DNA of 6,950 nt, taken from DATBAK01 sp036787815. GTDB taxonomy: Bacteria; Actinomycetota; Acidimicrobiia; IMCC26256; PALSA-610. How positions within the stretch are numbered: position 1 is the stretch's first letter; each line of letters begins with the position of its first letter. Positions 1-6,326 of the stretch are shown piece after piece. The notes below the pieces were generated by a model. That model was not told where the DNA came from. It made no database searches and was given only the letters and a program-made list of their open reading frames with translations. Location: positions 1 through 6,950 of the forward strand of contig DAIQOP010000209.1 in the NCBI GenBank assembly GCA_036787815.1, read 5' to 3'. Position numbers and translations under genes: made by a program.

Positions 1-897
1 CCGGTCGCGGAGCATCGCCGCGTTCGCCGCGGGCCAGAGATCGATCGGCTGCCACGCGTTGTCGCGCAGGTACTCCTGGAGCACCTCGACGTCGGGGAAC
101 GCTCGGCCGAACCGTTCGGCCCACATCGGGTTGATCGCCACCACGACCTCGCCGTTCTCGGGGTTGCCGAGGTACATGTTCGCGAGCGGGTACGCGAGGC
201 TCTTCGCGATGAGGTAGAGCAGATCGCGCGCGTCGTCGTTGTGGATGTCGGCCATCGGGAAGGTGCCCTTGCCGCCGTGCACGGTCACGACGTCATCGTC
301 GGAGCGGAAGCCGCGGCGCACCGCGAGCGACGGCCACGGCGACCGCTCCTCCCACTCGCCGATGCAGAACCCGAGGCGGGCCGGTTGGCCGAACACCGAC
401 TTCGTAGTCTCGCCGGCCCGTTGCCCGCCGATGTTGCGAAGGCAGAGCGATGCCGCGCGGCCGATCGTCATCGAGCCGCGGCCCGCAGCGCCACCCATGC
501 AGCTCGCGCGGTAGTCGATGCCGAGGTCGTCGCGGCACGGTCCGTTGACGATCAACATCGGGAACACGCTCGAGGTCGTGGTGGCGAGCCCGAACGCGTT
601 CCATTCCGGTTCGGAGAGCGCCTCGAGCGCCGCGAGCACGATCGCGAACGCGGCCGGCTCCACTCCGGCCATCGCGGCGTTGATCGCGACGAGCTCGACG
701 GTGGCGACGCCGTTGCACGGAGGGAGGACGCAGAGCACGTGGTCGGCGGGGTACGGCGACGCCGCGAGGAGCGCGCCGATCGCGTCGTCGGTGGCGGCAA
801 GCAGCGGCACGCCGTCGCCCCAATGCTGCTCGAGCGCGAGCTCGTACTGGACCCGCGGGTCGGCGGGGATCTCGATGCGTTCGCTGACGAGGTTCAT
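1..897 (-). CDS. Partner protein of UGSC-family gene, conserved hypothetical (3' end beyond window)
   Basis: The reading frame is open from ATG at 897 to the window edge, giving 299 residues without a stop; the C-terminus is missing. I recognise the general pattern of a conserved uncharacterised family that occurs with UGSC-type proteins. The matching blocks are a PPCNG-VATVE segment (about 59-68), an AINAAMAG segment (71-78), a TTT...MLIVNGP segment (106-120), the GRAASLCLRNIGG segment (146-158) and a GEWEERSPWPSLAVRRGF block (180-197). This assignment is from memory of the family, not from a search. Six cysteines are visible (56, 61, 121, 133, 152, 178), the first two near the N-terminus. 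No signal peptide or membrane segment is evident, so it is probably cytoplasmic. Its start codon overlaps the stop of the upstream CGSC gene (ATGA), and a G-run lies about 6 bases upstream inside that gene, suggesting translational coupling and a shared complex. The reaction is unknown. Confidence 0.75.
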   Translation of the reverse strand, partial: MNLVSERIEIPADPRVQYELALEQHWGDGVPLLAATDDAIGALLAASPYPADHVLCVLPPCNGVATVELVAINAAMAGVEPAAFAIVLAALEALSEPEWNAFGLATTTSSVFPMLIVNGPCRDDLGIDYRASCMGGAAGRGSMTIGRAASLCLRNIGGQRAGETTKSVFGQPARLGFCIGEWEERSPWPSLAVRRGFRSDDDVVTVHGGKGTFPMADIHNDDARDLLYLIAKSLAYPLANMYLGNPENGEVVVAINPMWAERFGRAFPDVEVLQEYLRDNAWQPIDLWPAANAAMLRDR

Positions 898-1469
898 GCG
901 CGCGCCCCCAGCAGCTCCAGCACCTTCGGGTAGTACTCGTCCGCGATCGCGCGCAGCTCGTCGGCGGGGCGGGCCTCGAGCGGGTAGGGGAGCACCAGGA
1001 TCTTGAGGTCGCCGTGACCGAGGTGCGTCGCGACGTTGCGCCCGTGCACCACGAACTCCTCACAGACGATCGCGACGACGGGCTTCGAGCGTTCCTCCAC
1101 GGCGACGGCATCCTTGATCGTGAAGGTCGTGCACGAGCCGCACGTGCCCAGGCCGACGATCGCGCAGTCGGTCACCGTGGCGAGCTCGTCGATCTGCTTG
1201 CGGTCGTTCGAACCGGGCTGACCCATCTGCGCACCGGTCTCGACGGCGATCGTCGTGGCGCCGTCACGGCGCAGGTACTCGTCCCAGATGGCCGAGATGA
1301 GTTGCCACGAGCGCCACGCGCGATCGGCGCGGATTCCGATCGTGAGGCCCGCGACGGGCCGGTCGAGCCGGAACGACGGGGCGCTCACTGCGCCGGCCGG
1401 TGCCGCGGTGGGGCGCCGCACCCAGATCGTCGAAGGGTTCGCGTGCGCGGGGTCCGCGGGCATGCTCAT
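894..1469 (-). CDS. UGSC family (seleno)protein, cysteine (CGSC) form
   Basis: A 191-residue protein. The key feature is GLGTCGSCTTFTIKD (about 106-120), where C110-G-S-C113 occupies the position of the U-G-S-C motif that names this family. Both positions here are TGC codons, so this is the all-cysteine form and needs no SECIS element. The motif sits after a strand (DCAIVGLG) like a thiol redox or nucleophile site; a redox role is inferred from selenocysteine use in relatives. Other typical parts are GIRADRAWRSWQLI (45-58) and LGHGDLKILVLPYPLEARPADEL (150-172). There is no signal peptide or membrane segment. The chosen start is the ATG at 1469. An in-frame ATG at 1490 would add seven residues but lies inside a palindrome, and a second Met follows two codons after 1469. 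No strong ribosome binding site is visible at either. The gene overlaps its downstream partner by four bases. The biological function is not established. Confidence 0.8.
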   Translation of the reverse strand: MSMPADPAHANPSTIWVRRPTAAPAGAVSAPSFRLDRPVAGLTIGIRADRAWRSWQLISAIWDEYLRRDGATTIAVETGAQMGQPGSNDRKQIDELATVTDCAIVGLGTCGSCTTFTIKDAVAVEERSKPVVAIVCEEFVVHGRNVATHLGHGDLKILVLPYPLEARPADELRAIADEYYPKVLELLGARA

Positions 1470-1487
1470 GGGGTCACGGTACCGATA

Positions 1488-1501
1488 CATGCGACCGCAT
1501 G
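1488..1501. promoter_or_regulatory. 14-bp palindrome upstream of the UGSC gene, possible operator
   Basis: The sequence CATGCG-AC-CGCATG is a perfect inverted repeat with 6-bp arms. It lies 18 to 32 bases upstream of the UGSC start at 1469, in the 56-base gap after the c-di-GMP gene. A second short palindrome, CGGTACCG (1477-1484), sits between it and the start. On the minus strand TACCGT lies a few bases before the ATG and could be a -10 element of a nearly leaderless transcript. This is pattern only, and chance is a real alternative. Confidence 0.25.
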
Positions 1502-1525
1502 CAATGGGCGCGGGCGGAGCGAGGG

Positions 1526-2713
1526 TCAGACGGCGGCGGCGATGTCGGGGGTGTCGGCTCCGCCGAGCATCAACGGTGCCCCGATCGCAGGGAGCGCCGG
1601 GCGCAGGCGGCGCGACGGAGATCTGAGGTAGTCGCGAACCTGCGGCGGCGAGAGCGGCCGGCAGAAGTAGAAGCCTTGCGCGAGCCGGCACCCGGCACCG
1701 GTGAGGAAGCCCGCCTGCTCGGGCGTCTCGATGCCCTCCGCGATCGTGGTGAGTTGCAGCCGCTGACCGAGGTCGATGATCGCGCGCACCAGGTCGGCAC
1801 CGCCGTGGGTGCCGTCGAGGCTCTCGACGAACGAGCGGTCGATCTTCAGGAAGTCGACGGGGAGGCAACGCAGGTAGCTGAGCGACGAGTAGCCCGTACC
1901 GAAGTCGTCGATCGCGAGCCGGACGCCGAGCTCCTTCAACGCCTGGAGTTGTTCCGTCGACGTGTCGACGTCGTCGAGCAGCACGCTCTCGGTCAGCTCG
2001 AGGGTCAGACGCGACGGGTCGAGGCCGGTCGTCGTGAGCACGCGCTCGACGGTGTCGACCAGATCGCGCGCGGCCAGCTGGCGACCCGAGACGTTGACGC
2101 TCACGGTGAGGTGTTCCGAGCCGATGTTGGCGCCGTCCCACTCGACGAGCCGGCGGCACGCCTCGGCGAGCACGAAGTCACCGATGGCGACGATCAGGCC
2201 GGTCTGCTCGGCGAGATTGATGAACTCGACGGGATCGATCGTCCCTCGTTCGGGGTGCCGCCAGCGCACGAGTGCCTCGAAGCCGGTCGCTTCGAGGGAC
2301 GCGAGCTCGACGATGGGCTGGAAGCACACCTCCATCTGGTCGCGCTCGAGCGCGTGGCGGAGATCGGTGATGAGGGCCGTGCGCTCCACGACGGTGCTGT
2401 GCATGGACGCTTCGAAGAGCTTGTAGCGGGCCTTGCCGTCGGTCTTGGCGCTGTACATCGCGATGTCGGCGTTGCGCATCAGCTCCGCGCCCTCACCGAT
2501 GAGCTCGTCGGTGGCCGCGACGCCGACGCTGGCCGACACACAGATCTCCGATCCCTGCACCATCACCGGGCTCGACAGCCGTTGCTGGATCCGGTCGGCC
2601 GCGTCGAGTGCCTCCTGCACCGTCGCGTCCTCCATCAGGACCGCGAACTCGTCGCCGCCGAGCCACTCCGACCGTGTCGGAGTGGCGCACGCACTCCGCG
2701 AGCTCGGCGGCAA
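1526..2713 (-). CDS. C-terminal half of split PAS-GGDEF-EAL protein: GGDEF motif and EAL phosphodiesterase domain
   Basis: This frame carries the second half of a bifunctional cyclic-di-GMP protein. Residues 1-17 from the ATG at 2713 are out-of-frame sequence; the true frame resumes near 2662 with LGGDEFAVL (18-26). The GGDEF domain then ends with NADIAMYSAK (81-90). An EAL domain (about 113-362) follows with all expected metal-binding and catalytic residues of c-di-GMP phosphodiesterases: E146-A-L, N207 (VNVSG), E239 (LELTES), D269-D270 (IDDFGTGYSS), K290 (LKIDRSF), E326 (AEGIET) and Q346 (AQGFYF). The EAL half therefore looks catalytically competent. The tail after 362 is short and unrelated to a known domain. 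It belongs with the piece at 2493-4337. Joined, the protein would be about 935 residues, typical of this architecture. Independent translation from 2713 would give an EAL protein with a broken cyclase domain. The UGSC gene starts 56 bases downstream. Confidence 0.85.
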   Translation of the reverse strand: MPPSSRSACATPTRSEWLGGDEFAVLMEDATVQEALDAADRIQQRLSSPVMVQGSEICVSASVGVAATDELIGEGAELMRNADIAMYSAKTDGKARYKLFEASMHSTVVERTALITDLRHALERDQMEVCFQPIVELASLEATGFEALVRWRHPERGTIDPVEFINLAEQTGLIVAIGDFVLAEACRRLVEWDGANIGSEHLTVSVNVSGRQLAARDLVDTVERVLTTTGLDPSRLTLELTESVLLDDVDTSTEQLQALKELGVRLAIDDFGTGYSSLSYLRCLPVDFLKIDRSFVESLDGTHGGADLVRAIIDLGQRLQLTTIAEGIETPEQAGFLTGAGCRLAQGFYFCRPLSPPQVRDYLRSPSRRLRPALPAIGAPLMLGGADTPDIAAAV

Positions 2714-4337
2714 CGTGGCGGAGCAGCTCGTCGCCTTCGCGGTGGCCGAGCGTGTCGTTCACGGCTTTGAAGTCGTCGAGATCGATGAACAGCACCGCGA
2801 GTGGGTGGCCGACGCGGGTCGTTCGCGACAAGGCGTGCTCGAGCCGGTCGCCGAACAACGCGCGGTTGGGCAGACCGGTGAGCGAGTCGTGGAAGGCCTG
2901 ATCGGTGAGCTGTTCCTCGAGCTGCCGGCGTTCCGTGATGTCGCGCGTCGTGAGCACGATGCCCTGCAACACGGGGTCCTCGGTGAGGTCGGAGCCCGCG
3001 GTCTCGGTGTAGCGCCACGTTCCGCTGCGATGGCGCATGCGCACCTCGAGATGGGCCGTGGGCGCGTTCACGCCGGCCATGTCGGAGAGGAACGCCTCGA
3101 GCAACGTGACGTCGTCGGGATGCACGAAGCTCAAGATGTTGACGTCGGCGAGCTCGTCGGGCCGGTACCCGAGCACCTCGCGCACCGACGAGCTCACCGA
3201 CAGCACCTGGCCCGAGCGGGTCACGACGCTGACGACGTCGGAGACGTGCTGGATGACGGTTTGCAGGCGCTCTTCGCTGCGCTGCAAGTCGGCCGTGCGA
3301 TCGGTCACCGTCTGCTCGAGGCCGCGCGTGAGGTCGTGGTTCTCGCGCAGCGCGACGATCTGGCGAACGGTGACCGCGAGGAAGAGCACGATCGCGCTCC
3401 ACAGCAGGAAGCCCCGCAGCGCGGTGCCCTCGATCGCGTGAGCGAGGATGAACGCGCCACAGAGCAGCACGGTCGGATACGGCAACCACCCGCGCCAGTC
3501 GTGCGCGCGGTCGTGGCGCGAGATGTCGTCAGCGTTCATCGCCGTCGGGCTGAACGCGGCCAGCGCGAGGAGCAGGTAGCCGAGCACCCAACCGGTGTCG
3601 ACGAGGTTGCCGGTCGCGTGGTGCCCGTTCGTCGTCAGGTACGCGTAGGCGCCGTCGGAGACGGCGATCGCGAGGAGCGCGACGGCGATGAGTCCGAACG
3701 GCACCCGGTGGGTCCAGAAGTGGCTGGCCGCGAGGATCACGAGCGCGAAGATCGCCAGGTCGCCGAGCGGGTAGCCCAAACCGATCGCCCGGTCGAGGAT
3801 CGAGCTGCCGTGGCCCGCCCGGAAGATGCTCCCGAGCAACACGAACCACCCGACGAAGACGGTCGACGCGGCCACGATCAGGGCATCCACCGCGATACGC
3901 GCACGGGCCATCGGGGGAATCTGCTCGGGGAGGAGCGAGACGATGGCGCAGCCGGCGAACGGGACGGCGAGCAGGAAGCCGAGGTCGGCCGGAGACGGCG
4001 TCGGCACCGCCCGGTGCGCGACGACGTCGTAGTACGACCAGACGAGCTGCCCCGCCGCCCATGCGAACGCCGAGATGCTGAGCCAGCTCCAGAACCTGCG
4101 GATGCGATCGGTCTCGCGACGGGCCCGGAATCGAGCTGCGCAGCCCGCGGCGAGCGCGGCGAGCGCCTGACCGGAGTCGTCGATGGTCTGCGTGGACCGT
4201 GTCCCCGGCCGGGTCGCGAGCATCACGAAGAAGGCGAGCACCAACGCCCCCACGACGGCGCTGAGCACACAGAATCCGCGCGACGACGCCCAGGCCCGCC
4301 GAACGCCGGCGCCACAACGCTCCCCGCTCGTCTTCAC
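2493..4337 (-). CDS. N-terminal half of split membrane-anchored PAS-GGDEF-EAL protein
   Basis: The real coding part is residues 1-556; residues 557-614 are an out-of-frame tail (arginine-rich) after a frameshift near 2663-2673. The N-terminus has about eight or nine hydrophobic segments (roughly 21-41, 83-103, 117-136, 148-170, 192-207, 212-234, 247-264, 286-302, 306-326), making an integral membrane sensor. A helical linker follows (328-360), then a PAS domain (about 356-470, ending VLTTRDITERRQLEEQL) and the first part of a diguanylate cyclase domain: HDSLTGLPNR (483-492) and FIDLDDFKAVNDTLGH (517-532). R551-H-S-D554 is placed exactly where the product-inhibition I-site (RxxD five residues before GGDEF) should be. 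The intact protein would make c-di-GMP from GTP and hydrolyse it under membrane or PAS control; the ligand is unknown. The start is GTG at 4337, the only in-frame start after the upstream stop, with AGCAGG directly abutting it. It lies 39 bases after the methyltransferase gene. Confidence 0.82.
   Translation of the reverse strand: MKTSGERCGAGVRRAWASSRGFCVLSAVVGALVLAFFVMLATRPGTRSTQTIDDSGQALAALAAGCAARFRARRETDRIRRFWSWLSISAFAWAAGQLVWSYYDVVAHRAVPTPSPADLGFLLAVPFAGCAIVSLLPEQIPPMARARIAVDALIVAASTVFVGWFVLLGSIFRAGHGSSILDRAIGLGYPLGDLAIFALVILAASHFWTHRVPFGLIAVALLAIAVSDGAYAYLTTNGHHATGNLVDTGWVLGYLLLALAAFSPTAMNADDISRHDRAHDWRGWLPYPTVLLCGAFILAHAIEGTALRGFLLWSAIVLFLAVTVRQIVALRENHDLTRGLEQTVTDRTADLQRSEERLQTVIQHVSDVVSVVTRSGQVLSVSSSVREVLGYRPDELADVNILSFVHPDDVTLLEAFLSDMAGVNAPTAHLEVRMRHRSGTWRYTETAGSDLTEDPVLQGIVLTTRDITERRQLEEQLTDQAFHDSLTGLPNRALFGDRLEHALSRTTRVGHPLAVLFIDLDDFKAVNDTLGHREGDELLRHVAAELAECVRHSDTVGVARRRRVRGPDGGRDGAGGTRRGRPDPATAVEPGDGAGIGDLCVGQRRRRGHRRAHR
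2662..2686 (-). other. Frameshift site within a perfect inverted repeat (11-bp arms, 3-nt loop)
   Basis: Arms GCCACTCCGAC (2662-2672) and its exact complement (2676-2686) flank a 3-base loop. On the coding strand the upstream frame reads RHSDTV here and the other frame resumes with LGGDEF. Ten bases (2663-2672) separate the Thr codon from the Leu codon where the family normally has nine (V-x-R). The net change is therefore +1 (or -2). The shift coincides with the second arm of the hairpin. Confidence 0.8.
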
Positions 4338-4376
4338 CCTGCTGACATCGGAGTGTGGGGACCCCGGCTTAACCGC

Positions 4377-5204
4377 TCAGCGCAACGTCTCGGGCCGGGC
4401 AACGTGCGCGAATGCCACCGCGGCCGCCACCGCCACGTTCAGGGAGTCGACATCCGGGGCCATCGGGATCCGCACGCAGCGGTGGGCGCGCTCGAGGGCC
4501 TGCGCCGACAGGCCCGGTCCCTCGGCTCCCACCAGCACCGCGATCCTGTCACCGGGAGCGATCCCGACCGACTCCAGCCGCTCGGCGCCGAGCGATGGGG
4601 TGAGCGCGAGCACGGTGAACCCGAGATCGGCCACCGTCGCGATCGCCTCGGGCCAGGGTGCGGCGCGGGTCCACGGGACCCGGAGCACGTGCCCGATGGA
4701 AACCCGCACGGTTCGGCGGTAGAGCGGATCACTCGACTGCGGGCAGAGGAGCACGGCGTCGAAGCCGAAGGCCGCGGCGTTGCGGAAGATCGCGCCCAGG
4801 TTCTCGTGATCGTTCACCCGTTCGGCAATCGCGACCCGGCTCGCGCCGGCGAGCGCCGCTTCGAGCGACGGCAACACGAAGCGGTCGGCCGCCGCGACCG
4901 TGCCGCGATGCAGATCGAACCCGACGGTCTCGTGCATCACCTCGGGCGAGACGACGTAGACCGGTGCGTCGAGGTCGTCGAGCACGTCGGCGAGCGCGGC
5001 CCGTTGGCGCGCGGTGACGAGCACCGAGCGAACGCGATGGCGCGTCGAGAGCAGCCTGCGGACGACGAGCGGCCCCTCGGCGATGAAGAAGCCCTCGTGC
5101 TCCTCGACCCGGCGGCGCAGTTGCGGGTCGGACAGGTCGACGTAGTCCGCGATGCGCGGATCGTCGGCGCGCTCGATCTCGACCGGTTCCACCGCCGTGA
5201 TCAT
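4377..5204 (-). CDS. SpoU/TrmH-family RNA 2'-O-ribose methyltransferase
   Basis: A 275-residue SPOUT-class enzyme that would transfer a methyl group from S-adenosylmethionine to a ribose 2'-OH of tRNA or rRNA in the cytoplasm. The N-terminal part (about 15-105) resembles the L30e-like substrate-binding domain, with GFFIAEGPLVVRRLL (38-52). The C-terminal trefoil-knot domain shows the three family motifs: motif 1 at about 131-142 (N131, N135, G137, R141), motif 2 VLVGAEGPGLS (223-233, E228), and motif 3 RIPMAPDVDSLNVAVA (245-260, S254-L-N256). The target nucleotide cannot be read from sequence; the family includes TrmH, RlmB and TsnR-like resistance enzymes. The chosen start is ATG at 5204. 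TAAGGG directly abuts it, too close for a normal ribosome binding site, so a leaderless start or the in-frame GTG at 5192 is possible. The c-di-GMP gene follows after 39 bases, so an operon is plausible but functionally unexplained. Confidence 0.9.
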   Translation of the reverse strand: MITAVEPVEIERADDPRIADYVDLSDPQLRRRVEEHEGFFIAEGPLVVRRLLSTRHRVRSVLVTARQRAALADVLDDLDAPVYVVSPEVMHETVGFDLHRGTVAAADRFVLPSLEAALAGASRVAIAERVNDHENLGAIFRNAAAFGFDAVLLCPQSSDPLYRRTVRVSIGHVLRVPWTRAAPWPEAIATVADLGFTVLALTPSLGAERLESVGIAPGDRIAVLVGAEGPGLSAQALERAHRCVRIPMAPDVDSLNVAVAAAVAFAHVARPETLR

Positions 5205-5219
5205 CCCTTACTGCACTGA

Positions 5220-5235
5220 GACGTCGTTCGACGTC
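5220..5235. promoter_or_regulatory. 16-bp palindrome upstream of the methyltransferase gene, possible operator
   Basis: GACGTCG-TT-CGACGTC is a perfect inverted repeat with 7-bp arms, 16 to 31 bases upstream of the ATG at 5204. Size and position fit a dimeric repressor site over a promoter, or a small hairpin in the message. I do not recognise a specific regulator. Confidence 0.3.
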
Positions 5236-5236
5236 G

Positions 5237-5264
5237 GCGGGTCGGACGCGGGCGTCTGACCCGC
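5237..5264 (-). terminator. GC-rich hairpin after the desaturase gene, candidate terminator without U-run
   Basis: Two 13-base arms (5237-5249 and 5252-5264) pair with a single mismatch: A-C on the minus-strand RNA, G-U on the plus strand. It begins 12 bases after the desaturase stop. No T-run follows on the minus strand, so a classic intrinsic terminator is not shown; U-less hairpins are proposed in high-GC actinobacteria. It could instead be a processing or attenuation structure ahead of the methyltransferase. Confidence 0.35.
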
Positions 5265-5275
5265 GTCACGGGTAG

Positions 5276-6223
5276 CTATTCGCTACGGCTCGAGCCCGTG
5301 AGCTGCGCCGGGTCGTCGCTTCCTTCGACGCCGGGCGCATCGACCCGTCGCCCGCCGACCCGGCGAGCGACCTTGCCGAGTCGTTCGATGTAGGCGAGGA
5401 GGCGGTCACGCGACTGCTCCGCGTCGGCGCTCAAGCCCGTGATATCGGTGAGACCCCATCGGTGCAGGACGATCGGCACGAGGATCTGGTCGTGGTGGAT
5501 CGCGAAGTCGTACACGCCGGCCTTCGCCATGATCCGGGCTCGCGCTGCGAACTCCGGGATTCCGGTGCCCGGCATCGCGAACGCGCGGACGACGCGCTCG
5601 ATCGCCATGACCATCTCCGAAGGCTCGCGCTCGATCGCCGCGCCGGCGAGGTCGCGGTAGAAGAGGTGGTGCAGGTTCTCGTCGGAGGCGACGCGCGCCA
5701 TCACGGCGCGCCCGGCGGGGTCGTCGAGGAGGAGGCCGGTGTTGCGGTGCGAGATTCGGGTCGCGAGCTCCTGCAGCGTCGTGTACACGAGCGCGTCGGC
5801 CATCGACCCGAACTGGGGCACCTGGCCGGTGGAGACCTGGCCCATGCGTTCGCGCTCGAGGGCGACGGGGTCGACCGAGCGTGTGACGGTGAGGTAGTCG
5901 CGGATCACGATCGCGTGGCGGCCCTCTTCGGCCGTCCACCTCCGCATCCAGTCGCCCCACGCGCCATCGGTGCCGAGCCCGCCGAGGGTCGCCGAGTAGT
6001 ACGGCAGGTTGTCCTCGGTGAGGAGGTTCACCACCAGCGCGATGCGGGCCGCGGCCGGGACGCCCGACGCGTCGGCGTCGAACTCCTCACCGGCCACGAA
6101 ATCGCGGCCCTTGCTCCACGGCACGAGCTCGTGGGGGAACCATTCGCGGGTCGTATCGAGGTGCCGGTCGAGCAACGTGCCCACGACCGGCGCCAGCTCG
6201 GCGCGGAGATCCGTAGCGCTCAT
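5276..6223 (-). CDS. Acyl-ACP desaturase, soluble di-iron type (DesA-like)
   Basis: A 315-residue soluble protein of the plant stearoyl-ACP / mycobacterial DesA1-DesA2 desaturase family. These enzymes use a di-iron centre, oxygen and reduced ferredoxin to put a double bond into an acyl chain carried on acyl carrier protein. All six expected iron ligands are visible: E70 (LLTEDNLPYY), E100 and H103 (WTAEEGRHAIVIRDYL), E152 (LQELATRISHRN), and E182 and H185 (ASDENLHHLFYRDL). The order and spacing match the castor enzyme motifs TEE, EENRH, QERAT and DEKRH. The chosen start is ATG at 6223, preceded by a purine-rich GGGTGG stretch. The frame stays open to 6424, but the extra 67 residues are low-complexity, cross the divergent promoter region and overlap the opposite gene's start. 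The C-terminal 25 residues look disordered. Chain length and double-bond position cannot be predicted. It is transcribed away from the F420 enzyme gene. Confidence 0.92.
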   Translation of the reverse strand: MSATDLRAELAPVVGTLLDRHLDTTREWFPHELVPWSKGRDFVAGEEFDADASGVPAAARIALVVNLLTEDNLPYYSATLGGLGTDGAWGDWMRRWTAEEGRHAIVIRDYLTVTRSVDPVALERERMGQVSTGQVPQFGSMADALVYTTLQELATRISHRNTGLLLDDPAGRAVMARVASDENLHHLFYRDLAGAAIEREPSEMVMAIERVVRAFAMPGTGIPEFAARARIMAKAGVYDFAIHHDQILVPIVLHRWGLTDITGLSADAEQSRDRLLAYIERLGKVARRVGGRRVDAPGVEGSDDPAQLTGSSRSE

Positions 6224-6232
6224 CGCCACCAC

Positions 6233-6244
6233 CCTACCGGTAGG
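6233..6244. promoter_or_regulatory. 12-bp palindrome in divergent intergenic region, candidate operator
   Basis: CCTACC-GGTAGG is a perfect palindrome 9 bases upstream of the desaturase ATG at 6223, followed by a partly repeated half-site (GGTAGG again at 6243-6248). In the 103-base gap between two divergent genes this fits a dimeric repressor site, for example of the TetR type that often controls lipid genes in actinomycetes. The regulator is not identified. A separate GC-only palindrome, GCCCGGGCCCGGGC (6286-6299), lies nearer the opposite gene and may be simple GC-rich sequence. Confidence 0.35.
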
Positions 6245-6326
6245 TAGGGAGGGTGGTGGCCTCGTGCCGCCTCTCCGCCCCACCCGCCCGGGCCCGGGCT
6301 CGGTTCCGGTCGTAGTGTCGGTGGCC

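Noticed and set aside
241..933. Plus-strand open frame opposite the partner protein of the UGSC gene
   Set aside because: It is arginine/alanine-rich without motifs, and the minus-strand frame over the same bases has conserved family blocks and ends at a coupled ATGA start.
1140..1142. Possible selenocysteine at the first position of the CGSC motif
   Set aside because: The codon is TGC, not TGA, so this copy encodes cysteine.
2662..2686. Programmed ribosomal frameshifting to make the full GGDEF-EAL protein
   Set aside because: No slippery heptamer is visible, the hairpin overlaps the shift site rather than lying downstream, and I know of no frameshifting in this family. A mutation or sequence error explains it more simply.
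2433..5219. A 928-residue open frame on the plus strand, running antisense through the c-di-GMP and methyltransferase genes
   Set aside because: Its product is a low-complexity R/E/D/H/V-rich sequence with no domain pattern, as expected for the mirror frame of high-GC genes. The opposite strand carries clear conserved domains throughout.
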